The notes beneath the pieces are model-generated. The model worked only from the letters and a program-made list of their open reading frames with translations, made no database searches and was not told the origin of the DNA. Positions 47,836 to 58,309 of a stretch of DNA of 64,000 nt are shown one piece after another; position 1 is the stretch's first letter; every line of letters begins with the position of its first letter. Both the position numbers and the translations under genes were made by a program. Source of the DNA: Pyrocephalus nanus (lineage: Eukaryota > Chordata > Aves > Passeriformes > Tyrannidae). The DNA lies in assembly GCA_038380795.1 (NCBI GenBank), contig CM076279.1:8881001-8945000 (forward strand), read 5' to 3'.

Positions 47836-48870
47836 GAATAAGGACACTGCCTGGGGATTTTGAAAGTCTTTCATGAAACCTTCTTTGAAAGTTGCTGTTT
47901 TAGGAGCCCTTTGATCCAAACATCAACAATAGATGGAGATGCATCCTGCCCAAACACCAGTCACAGCACTGGAAGGTTGGTCTGCTAAACTTCCACACCC
48001 AGATACAAGTCAGGCTGAGACAAACTCCATGCTGATTTTTTTTTTTTTTTTTCTGGTTTTAGCCTGGGTAACACGAAACCCTGAATTCCTCCACACCTGG
48101 TATGCCCACTGTGAAGGAGGAAATACCCTGGCACATCTTCTTTGTGCATTGGGCAAACCATTTTTCCAGGACTCCCAGGTTTGTGTTGCCCACGTGCAAC
48201 ACAAGACACCTGGGTGTAATGCCAGCTCCTCCACAGCATCAGTCACCCTCTAAGATAACATGAGCAGAGCAGTTCTGTGTGAGAGGAGTTCGTTTTTCCA
48301 CATGCTGCCAGGCTTGGCACTGTCAGCAGAGAGGCCAACAGGAGTCCCAGCCTGGAAAAGGCACTTGCATCTCGCTCAGGGCTGTGAGTGCAGCCAAAGC
48401 TGCTGCTGTTAATGGATGTGTAATGAACAGGGCCAGGAAATTCTGGCTTTTCTCTGCTTCTTTTCATAGATATACTTTATATAATAAAATTTTGTAACTT
48501 GGATACTCTTTCAGATGGCAGTGACATGTGTGAGGACACTTGTGCTGCCCTCTGTGCTGTCCCAGGGATCAGCCATCATCATGCCCCCATCACTGCCAAA
48601 CTTTGGATTTTCCAAGCTCAGCAAGCTCTTAAAAATGCTGCTTGAGCACACCTGATTTGCTGCATCAAGCAAATCTTGGGATGTCTCACACCATCACAGC
48701 TTCCCAGCCTTGCCCAGTCCTCCAAGGGGATGTGGCACATGCTGGGAAATCTGAGCATCCCTTGGACCATTCACTGGCTGAGGGTGGGTGCTGGGGTGTG
48801 GGCTCTGTGGTTTCCATGCTAGAAGGGAAATGAGCTGGTTATGTCTAAGGCAAGGCATTTTTGGAATAAA
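47836..48870. other. Non-coding stretch with T17 run
   Basis: A T17 run lies at 48036-48052. It could be the reverse-strand poly(A) of an old insertion, but no body or TTTATT signal can be recognised beside it. No gene is seen. Confidence 0.45.
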
Positions 48871-48873
48871 TTT

Positions 48874-48962
48874 CACAGAATTTCACAGAATATTCTGAGT
48901 TGGAAGAGACCCCAAAGGATCATTAAGTTAAACTCTTAACTCACACCCTTGGTGTTAAAGGC
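48874..48962 (-). mobile_element. CR1 LINE 3'-end remnant
   Basis: The plus strand reads TTTCACAGAATATTCTGAGT, TGGAAGAGACCCCAAAGGATC and ATTAAGTTAAACTC, the reverse complement of the CR1 end GATCCTTGTGGGTCCCTTCC AACTCAGAATATTCTGTGA. The tip is duplicated (TTTCACAGAA occurs twice, 10 bp apart), suggesting slippage or a short target duplication. It is of the same 'AACTCA' type as the element at 47.3 kb but on the opposite strand. Confidence 0.85.
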
Positions 48963-48964
48963 AC

Positions 48965-50260
48965 GTATGTAGGGACAGTGCCTTGGTATATAAACAGGGA
49001 TGTGCTTTGTGATTTGCAAAATTTATTTTTGTGTTAGAGATGGCAACAAAATAGGGGGAAAACTCTTTCTGTTTTGGTCTGGCTCTCAGTGATTTTTTTT
49101 TCTATTAAAAAAAAAAATATTCTTGCCAAACACATTTTAATTTAACTCCTGGCCAAACACTCTGGTTTAAAAAAATACATTTAAGAGAATGATGTTGCCT
49201 CTGGAAAATTTAGCATAGTTCAACTCTGGGGCACCTGCCCCTCATTTAGAGGTGAATTACCATTAAAAATTTAATTTCAGGTTTTTCCCTTGTTGGAAGC
49301 AATAGAGGTGTTTGACCTGAACTTGTGAAGGGCTTAAGCCAACCTGAAACAGCAAATTGTTCATGAACAGGATTCCATCCTTAGCTAATTCTTTCTTGGT
49401 TACCACTCCAGCCTGTCCAGTGATGTAGCACAAGGTCTGCATGTGGACCATGGCTCAATTTTACTCATTTTCCCCAAGGAGATCTATTCTGGATCACTGT
49501 CCCAAGGTTTGAGGATGCTGTTTGGATGGCAGAGTGCTCTGCCTGGAGAGCTCCTACATTGCCCACAGGATTTCTGGTAGAAACAATTGGTCCAGTCCCC
49601 ATGAATCACATGGCTTTTGAGGCGGTGCAAATAATCCCAGATGGTATTTGGAGATCCAAATAGTCCATCATCCTCCTCCAGCCCCTGAGAGTGGGTGAAA
49701 TCTCAGCCCAGGTTTACTCTTGTGCTCCTGAAATATTGTTTCTGCCAGGGAAAGGCAAAAGGGAGGAGGAGGAGAAGGAGCCCATTTGTAAACACTTGTG
49801 AAGAAGGAGGCAGGTGGATTTATATTCTAATGGGGGGGATTTGGCTGTGGGACATCTGAATGAACACAATCTGATGAGTTTCATTAAGGCTACACCTCAT
49901 TCTTTTAATTAACTTCTTGTTCTTGTCCTTGGTGAAGTAGTAATTATTTTTTAATTAGCCCAACACTGCATTGCAGAGCCAGCCAACCCTGGCCTCATCT
50001 CGGAGAGGTGTCATAAGAATTAAGTTAATTAGCTTGTCACCATCACTGTAAAATATGGCTGTGTTTGGCAAAAAGGAAAAAAAAAGAAGACCCTTTGCTG
50101 TTCCAAGGTTAATTAAAAACCACGATGCACGGGAGTGTCAGGTTGGAGAGAGGAAGATCCCAGGGTTTGGCTTGTGCTGGGATTCCCACCTTGTGGGCTC
50201 AGAGGCACAAACCCAACGTGCTGCTGGCAGAGCTCCCCAAGCCCTGCTGTTCCTCTTGCA
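48965..50260. other. Non-coding stretch, nothing recognised
   Basis: The interval is AT-rich, with a short A11 run near 49107. The longest frames are under 75 codons except near its right edge. No gene, RNA or repeat is recognised. Confidence 0.5.
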
Positions 50261-50263
50261 GCC

Positions 50264-50361
50264 TGGGACACCTTCCACCAGCCCAGGTTGCTCCAAGCCC
50301 CGTCCAACCTGGCCTTGAACACTTCCAGGGGTGAGAGCACCCACAGCTCCTCTGGGTGACA
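50264..50361 (-). mobile_element. CR1 LINE fragment lacking its 3' tip
   Basis: The plus strand reads GGGACACCTTCCACCAGCCC, AGGTTGCTCCAAGCCCCGTCC, AACCTGGCCTTGAACACTTCC and CACAGCTCCTCTGGGTGAC, matching the reverse complement of CR1 just inside the 3' end. The last 50-60 bp of the element (CCCTTCCAACCCAAACC) are missing, so the 3' side was deleted after insertion. Confidence 0.9.
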
Positions 50362-51570
50362 GTGATTGTGGAGGAGGGAAGGAATCTGAGACCTGAGCCC
50401 GCTGCCCTCCGCTTTTCTGTGCGATTTCTGCAGTTTGCACTGGTGAACAAATATTTTTCAGATTTCAGCGTCTCACAGAGTCAATACCAGAGGGGCAGAA
50501 ACCCTCAAAAACATTTGAGAATTTGTAGAACTGGTCCATTCTCCTCGGTTGTTTTGATTAAACTGAAAAAAGTTCTGTAAAAATGAGCTCAGGGGTTGAA
50601 AATGCTATTTTTTTTCTGTCAGAGCCCATCTTGGTGACAGATTTTTCCACAACCTTTTGTCAAGCCCTGGTCCCTACACACCCTTGTCCCTATACACCCT
50701 TGTCCCTTCAGGAAACGTGTCCTGGTGGGCTGTGGCAGCATCTTTGCCTTTCACAGAGAGCCCAGAGAAATTAGACTTCTTCAAGCCTCATCTCGTGCTT
50801 ATTTGACAGTTCAGCATTAAATTTTTTTTTTTAAAGGCAATTTCTATCTCTCCTGATTGAAGAGATGAACTTGAATATATGATCCCTGTGGGATTTAGAG
50901 CTGTCTCCTAAATCTCCCCAGATGATAATGACTCTGCTCTCTTTGCTCTGAGGGAATCCTTTTTTTTTTTTTTTTTTTCTGGCTGTGTTGGCAATTGCTG
51001 CTTCTTCTGGATGGGCTCTGACTGCTCATTAATACATTTCCTTATGTGGTGTCCCAGAACAAAAAGATAGCCCTGACACCCCTCCTGCTTGCCAGGGGTG
51101 GGCTGGGGGTTGAATCCATGCAGCCAGTCATGAGAGGCAATTAATTGATCTGTGTAACAATTAACCAAGGGAGAAGCAGCTCCAGCAGCTGAAGGAGCAT
51201 CCACAAGGGGTGGGCCTCTACATATTGGTTGGTTTAAGACTCTCATCAGGGGGGTGTGAGTGGTGCTATAGGACTTTTTGTGATTTTTATCAGTGGAAAG
51301 GATACCAGATACTTGGCACAGTTTGATTGTTGTGTCCCGAAAGCTGTGTGTGGCCGGGGGAAGGGAAAGCGGGAAGACCTTGACATGGGATGGAAATCCT
51401 CCATGGGTAGAATGGCTTCAAAACAGACATTTGTTGATTTGAGCTACACTTTTTGAGAGTTTTCAGTGCTAGTCTGAGGCACAGGGGTGAACAGAGCAGG
51501 ATGTAACACGGAATCTGGGGCAGGGATGGGGAAGGAGAGTGTGAAAGGAGCAGAGGGAAGGCTCTGAGAA
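50362..51570. other. Non-coding stretch with a 16-bp tandem and a T-run
   Basis: TCCCTACACACCCTTG at 50671-50686 is followed at once by TCCCTATACACCCTTG and then TCCCTT, giving 2.4 copies of a 16-bp unit. A T19 run is at 50960-50978. No gene is recognised. Confidence 0.5.
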
Positions 51571-51574
51571 CATG

Positions 51575-51700
51575 GAAGAAGCGGAGCTGGATGGGGCCCT
51601 GAGCAACCTGCTCTACTGGAGGGTGTCCCTGCTCATGGCAGGGGTGGAACAAGATGATCTTTAAGGTCCCTTCCAACCCAAACCATTCTGTGATTCCAGC
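51575..51700 (+). mobile_element. CR1 LINE 3' end
   Basis: GAGCTGGATGGGGCCCTGAG, CAACCTGCTCTACTGGAGGG, TGTCCCTGCTCATGGCAGGG, GATGATCTTTAAGGTCCCTT and CCAACCCAAACCATTCTGTGATT follow the avian CR1 3' end almost without gaps. It is one of the better-preserved remnants and is 5'-truncated at about 125 bp. Confidence 0.95.
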
Positions 51701-51961
51701 CAGGGCTCCATTTCACTTGCTGTCACAACCCTGCAGCATTTTCCCCGAGGAACGTCTGCTCCTTTCCTCTCACTCTCTGTTTAGATCCTGCTCCAGTTCC
51801 ATTCCATGTGCCTTCTGCAGCAAGCAGGGCCTTTTCTCAGGTGCCACATTGCTGCCACTGAAATCCTTTCTCGAATATTTTTTAATATGTTGTTTCCTTC
51901 CACCATTCTTTCAGATATTTTGTTTTGCAGGTGGGTGTGAGACCTGCCTGTAACTGAGGAG

Positions 51962-52059
51962 TAAGGAATGCTCTGGTCTAGTTGACAAGGTGGTGATCAG
52001 TCAGAGGTTGGACTTGATGATCTTGGAGGCCTTTTCCAACCCTAATGATTCTGTGATTG
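51962..52059 (+). mobile_element. CR1 LINE 3' end, another subfamily
   Basis: CTGGTCTAGTTGACAAGGTG, GGTTGGACTTGATGATCTTG and GAGGCCTTTTCCAACCCTAATGATTCTGTGATT form the CR1 end of the 'TTTTCCAACCCTAATGATT' type. It lies 260 bp downstream of a CR1 of the 'CCAACCCAAACC' type in the same orientation, so two separate insertions landed here. Confidence 0.93.
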
Positions 52060-55000
52060 GGCACCTGAGGGTGCCTGTGAGAGCTCAGGAACTTGGAGCC
52101 CTTGTTATTCCATTCAAAACTGCTCATCTAGGGATGACCTGTGGCAAAGTTGTTACCCCCTCCTTAGCTCCCCATCTTTTGTTCCTTGGCCAACTTCACT
52201 CCACTGGGTCCTGTGACATCTTTCAGTCAGTTTGGAAAAGGTCAGTACACAGAAAACATCATTCTTTGGTGCCTTGCAGCCACTGGCTTTGTGGAGAAAC
52301 TTCTAGGAGAAACTTCCATGGAGGAACTTACACCACCATAACTTTCTATCTGACAGTTCTTGAGGATTTCTTCAGGTCAGAGCTGAAGGTAGTTTTATAA
52401 AGAAAACTCTGGATTATTTTAAAAACTGTATTTTAAAGGAAAATTCTGGTGAATGGGAACATAATTTCATGTGACATCTTTTTCCCAGAAAATTCTGACT
52501 CTTCGCTAAAAAGCAATTCTCTTTGATCAGGAAATGGCAGACTTTATGTCTAAATCACAGAATCATTCAGGTTAGAGAGCTGTGGTTTTTCCATTGTGAA
52601 ATCAACAATTTCTGTAGGCAGTAAGCTGCCTCTTTTTTTTTTTTTTTTTTTTTTTTGGTGAAACACGTTATGTATTGAAAAAAAACCTGTATCAGTAAAG
52701 CTTTGACAGGAAACTTATGACCAGCCCTTCTCTAGAGCAGCTGGCCACCATCAGAGACAGGATACTGGTTAGACAGGCCCCTGCTCTGATCCAGCAGAGT
52801 GATTTTTATATTCCAATGTAAATAATCATTTAAGAGGTAACTGTTTGGGGCTCCCTTAAGCTTTCAGCTGGGGGTCTGCAGGCTCTGTGTTTCTAACTCA
52901 GCAGAGAAGGCTCTCAGTAAAAAACTGAAGGGGAAAAAATAATTCCAACAACCCCAGTGGTCTCCTTTGGAGAATAAGGATATTAACTTCAGCTTTAATA
53001 AAAACATAATGTTAACTAATCTACTGTGAAGAGCTTCAACTGCAAACTGTAGCAATTTACCAGTGAAAAATTGGAAAAGGACCCAGAGTTGGAGGGAACC
53101 TGCAGTCATTAGCTGCAGATTAAACATGAATTAAATTACTTCTGATTGTGTCAATCCATCCATTGCAAGGATTGTACCTTTCCAGAGTTCCTCTGCTGAA
53201 GGGGAGAAAAGGAAGCTCTGGCTGCATTTGATGCCTCTTTGTGGTGGGGATAACATGAGAAGGTGGGATTTGGGTGCCTTTGATGCACTGATATTCTGCA
53301 GTGTTAGGAGAGGCTGAGGCTTCTGGGGTCTCTGGTTCTGCCACTGTAAATATTGCTTTTAAAAGTAACATTTCTATTTCTGGATCCCAGAACGTACATC
53401 GTGGCCTTGTGAGAAATTTCCAGCACTAAGGTGGGATAATGCTGGAGAGGAGAGGCCTCCATTGCAGCTAAACCTCTAGATCAGGATGAAGATCAGTTAA
53501 GAAGTGCTGGGGTCAGGTCCACTCAAGGCTTGTGTATTTGTATGTACATCCCTGAGTTTTGCACTGGTGTGCAGCAATCAGTCATGGAGACACATTGGTG
53601 TTATGTCAGGGGATGCTGGCTGTTGGGTTCCTCAAGTTTCTGCTCAAGTAAGAGTCACTGGAACAGCCTCCTGAGAAAGATCTGTGCCTCTGACATTTCA
53701 TAAAACAAGCACATTTTATGTGGTACAACTGGTTATAATTATTATCCACACGGATCCTGTTGCATGGCAGATGAACCACTCAACAAGAAATGACTGGAGA
53801 GTCTGAACAAAAAGCCTGTGTCCCATTTTGAAGAGCATCTGGGCCTCGTGGATGGCCTTTGCCTGGAATTGTGTTATAGTAATGGATAACCTAATTCTAA
53901 AATTTCTCTGCTCAAATTGCAGGGAAGTTTTTATTCATTCTGCACAAATCCAAAGGCTTTCCTTTCCCCTCCGGGGTGTTGACTACTAAACACGCAGTCT
54001 TGCTTGGAAAACACAGAAAAATGTCAGCAATCTGCAAACATCCAAAAGACCATTCCAAATTGGGTGAACAATAAGCAGAAATGGAATCCTAATTGCATGG
54101 CATATGGCTCATCCCTACAAACCCTCACACTCAAAGAGCTGGGGGGTAATAACTGTTCAAACAGAGTGGAGGGCATGTAAAGGCAATGCCTGTCTGAGCT
54201 ATCAAACCTCACTGCTTGCAAGAAACACATAATCCCTTTTAATCTCATTCCTTGCATTCCGTGAAGCTGGAAGGCTGGGTTCCAGCAAAACTGATTTTCT
54301 AGTTGATGAGCAGAATTGTAGAGGAGCTGGGAAGGTGCTCAGAGCTCACAAGGAGACAAGGAGCAGGGAATGGCCCTGGGCCAGCTCCAGGATACAGGAG
54401 TGGTTGTGTCCAGCCTTACCTGGCTAGGAGGTGAATCTCAGGTTGTAAGAATTTAAACAGAAGGAAATAGGACTGATCTTTTCCCTCTGGGATTAGACCA
54501 AGGGGCCATTTGTGGTAGTGTTGTGGCCATGTGAAATTGGTGGTGTCTTCTGTAGCTGTGATCCCCCCAAATTCCTCACGGGGTCCAGCAATGCTCCCTG
54601 TTGTCACTATAACTTCTGGTCAGCAGTCAATCTTCTGCAGAGGAATAGGATTCTAGGGGGTGATTTTATTTTGACATTGCAAAAGGCATAAGGCAAAATA
54701 AAACCCCAGATTCATCCTTAACCTGAAAATTTCCGGTTCTTGAGATCTTTGGAAATGGGGGGAGCTGATGTGAGAAATGCTGATCTTTGGAATGAGAGTG
54801 AGCAGCATGGGAGTGGCCACTGTACAATATAATAAGCCTGGGGTGGGGGGGAGGCTGCTCCCTTTGGGAAAAAAATTTAAGTTGTACCTTTCAGATTGTT
54901 TTACTACACACCCAGATTTATGGGAATGAGCAGTGTGGGCTCCAGGGAGGATGTTGTGTTGCTGGATTAGCCTAGATGTGACCAGGGAATATGTTAAATC

Positions 55001-57835
55001 CTGATGTATGGCTGCCTGTGTCCAAGTTAGTTCTCATTTAGGAGCAGAACAAGTCTGCCCTGGTGAGCAGAGCCAGCTCTTAGTGGTGGTTCAGATGAAG
55101 CCCCTGTAGGTTTATCATGTAAAAGCAAAGTGATTCTTGTATCCAGACACTGTCAGGGGTGGTGTCATGTGAATTCTTCCAAAATAGTAATTGAAATTAA
55201 AAAAAACCATCACCACCTCCACCTCTCACTGTTTCCCCACATTATTCCTCAGGGACAAGTGGGATTTTTAGCTGGGCTTCAATCCTAATCAGTTTTCTTC
55301 TCTTTAATAATCCTCTGCTTGAGAATACCAGACCAAGGATGCTGCTCCTCAAATGGTCAATTGTAGCTCTTTAATCTCAGTGAAACAAAGAGGTTCTTTG
55401 AACAATTCCAGGTTGAGCAGAGTTCTCCCACAATCGGATCAGTCTGCAGGACTTCATCTGAGGTGTTCAGAAGAGTTTGGGAGGGATGAGAAAGATGCCT
55501 GGCAAGCCCCTGTCTTGTGATAGCTCCACCTCATGCTGTTAGCAGCAGTCTGGGTTTTATTTTGGCTTGCATGGCAGAATAAAAAATTAAATATGTGGGG
55601 ATTGTCACTGGTAGAACAAATCGAAGTTCATATGTGGGTTATTTCATCCTCTTCATTAAAAGTAGGTTAGTCTCCAGCTAAAAATATAATTTGGCAAAAA
55701 GGGAGTTGAAACATTCATTCTGGGTAATGCTGAGATTCAACACAGTGACCTTCCTTGGCTCTTCTCCAAGCTGATTCACTTTTTTTCACTCTAATATTTC
55801 CTGAAACTTTATCTTTTTGGTCTGCCCTGGCCCATCCATTGCTGGGCCCTGCAGGTGGGGTCTCTCTGAGATGCAGCACAAAGTGATGGGCTGAGTTTGG
55901 TGAGGATTGTTATTTTACAGAGGGCTGTGTCAGATAAAGCCTCCTCTGCTGCCTGCAGGTCTTTGAGGGGTTTTCTTTTTGGTGGCTTCATCCCCTGTGA
56001 GTGGAGTGGAGTGAAGCAGCCTGGGGAGGAGGCTGAGGGTTGGTTGATCAGGGCATATTTTCCTCTGGCTCTCCATCCCAGCTGTGCTTTGGCCTCCAGG
56101 TCCCTGTAAAGGAACCACCTGTTTCAAGCTTTAGTGAAGGGTTTGGGGTTTTTTTATCCCCTTTTGCCGTGGGCAGCAGAGCGGGAATGAGGAGCCAAGG
56201 CCAGGGAGGCAGACAGTGACCTCTGCTCAGAGGGAGCAGCAGAGCCAGGTGAGCAATTTCCTGCTGTAGGAACAAACAGGGCCGGCCGTGTCTCCAAGGG
56301 GGATAATTCCACAGATTTCACCCCAGGAGATGACTCCACAGAGGCTGTTGTACCTTTTAGATGGAGTGAAATCTGGGATGTGTAAATCACAGCCGTGGAA
56401 TATTGTATTAGTAAGCTTTCTGTTCCATTTTCGTGGATGGGGGAAAAGAGGGGAGCGTCCCCCCCATCATAAAATATTGCTGCAGACGTCACTGACAGGG
56501 CTGGGTAGGGACAACAATACAAGGATAATGACACTTCTCCTCCCCCCCCTCCAAGCACCTCCCTCACTTTCTTTTTTCTCTTCCCTTTTTGTCTCGTGCT
56601 TCTGAGTTAAGAGGATTTTTTAGGCACAGTAACGAGCTTTTGCTTTGAACTTGGAATATGCATTCTGCAAAGAAAGCCCCTGGACTGTCCTTACTTAGTG
56701 TGCCCAAATATGATTAGTGTCAGACTGTGAAATATCGCTTCCTTATCTCCAGGAGCCAGCAGACAGGAACATTTCTAGGGATCAGGGGCTTTTTATTTTT
56801 TTGGCAAAACACAGACTTTGAGAAGGAGATGGTTTGTGTGCACAGCCTCTTCACTGGCACGATTCTCATAAGCCTCTGGAGAGTCTCTGTGTTTCTCTCT
56901 CCTCCTGTCTCTCCCTCTCTGCTCTCTTTCGCTCATTCATTCCTCACTTCATCCCTCATCATCTGCCTTGACACTAATTCATGATCAAGGGACATAATTT
57001 TCAAAATGGCAGATGATTTGAAGTTGAATTTCATTCTCAGCCATATCATTGTCTCACCTACAGCTGAAGAGCAGCCCCTTCCCTCGTGTTCCCCAGCAGA
57101 AGAGGTGCTTCAAGAAGATTTCTGGTTTCAGGAACTAATTATTTGGGCCATCACACAGGCTGCATTGTTGCTGTTTATCTGCTGAGCAATGCTGCTTTGG
57201 CAAGAAAAAAATGCCCAGCCCAATTTATTTACATATTAAGGGTCTTGCATGTCAACAACTGCAGACTGTGGATAAAGGATTTGTATCTCCTGTAATTTCA
57301 CGGATCTGTTCAGTGGTTTTATTTAGCAAAAAGTGGGAGAAGAGGGAAGAAAATTAGTAATAGAATGTGTTAAAATGTGTTTCCATCCTCACTTATTAAC
57401 TGGCTGCTAAAATTGCCTGCCTTCCCCCACCAAAAAAAATACTAAATATTTGGAATAATAGAAGAAAGCAGTTACAAATGTAGCACTTCAATGCCTTGGA
57501 CTGCTTTTGTTTCCAATTCTCTTTGATCTTCAGATAAGGACTGAAGATAAGGACTAAGACTGCTTTTTAAATATCTTCTGTCCAGATCTGGAGCTCCCCA
57601 AATATGGAGAAGAGTTCTGACAAAATCAGAGCCTGGCTCTGAGCTCATTCGAGGGAGCATCTTTGAATTGCAGGCTCTGATTGTGATCTATTCCTGCTTG
57701 CAACTTGGAAATGTTTAGGATTTAATGTATACCAAGCTTAATACTCTTACATGCACCGTTGGCCTCTCCTGGGAAGGATTAGAGCTCTTCAGTTATAAGT
57801 CCTAAACCTTAATGCTGCTCTGAAAGAATCTTCCA
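52060..57835. other. Unique AT-richer DNA, no gene recognised
   Basis: Apart from the CR1 tip at 52.55 kb and T24 at 52633-52656, nothing is recognisable. Frames are short (mostly under 90 codons; one of 137 on the minus strand at 56154-56567 has no family). Several AT-rich stretches are non-repetitive and could hold regulatory elements, but none stands out. Confidence 0.45.
52553..52582 (-). mobile_element. CR1 LINE tip, about 30 bp
   Basis: AATCACAGAATCATTCAGGT followed by TAGAGAG is the reverse complement of a CR1 3' tip (CCTGAATGATTCTGTGATT). Similarity ends within 30 bp, so this is a severely truncated copy or a chance match. A T24 run (52633-52656) follows 50 bp later. Confidence 0.55.
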
Positions 57836-58305
57836 GTTAAGTAAAGCACATACAGCACTGGGCTTTAAGCTCCAGGAGCACTGATCCTGCTGCCAGCACG
57901 TGCTGCCAGGCCTGGCTGGTTTTGTGCTGACCAAAAGTTTTATGGAGTCGTGTCCAAATTGCATCAGAAACGTCCTTGCTGTTTAAGATGAAATTGTGAA
58001 GCTGCTGGTGCTGCTCTAGACAGACCCTTCCCCTGGAACAGGTCAGGGAGCAGATGTCCTTGTTGAAGCCAAAACTGAAGGAGGAAACAGTGAGGTTACT
58101 GGGAGAGGGATTGTGCTGAGGTTTGAGCTGGAAGACTGGGCTGAACCCTGAAAAATCAGGATAAATGCTGGTGTTTGTTGGCTTTGAACACTGGAGTGTT
58201 TTTTTGGGCAAGGGTTGATTCAAGGATTCAGGAAAGGCTGATCCACCAGAAGAGTCTGCAGGTGAATACTTACAGACCTGGGAAAATGTGATCTATAAAA
58301 GACAA
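57836..58305 (-). other. Unidentified exon-like open frame
   Basis: On the minus strand an acceptor-like TTTCTTGTCTTTTATAG at about 58294 is followed by an open frame of roughly 150 codons that stops at 57837. The protein has mixed, globular-looking composition: ITFSQVCKYSPADSS near the start, VSSFSFGFNKDICSL in the middle and VSDAIWTRLHKTFGQ towards the end. It has no low-complexity bias, unlike most chance frames in this window. I do not recognise a family. It would fit a last exon of a gene lying to the right, an old pseudogene, or a chance frame; no upstream exon was found. Confidence 0.22.
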
Positions 58306-58309
58306 GAAA

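Noticed and set aside
48036..48253. Retroposed gene indicated by the T17 run
   Set aside because: No TTTATT signal near the run and no recognisable mRNA similarity beside it.
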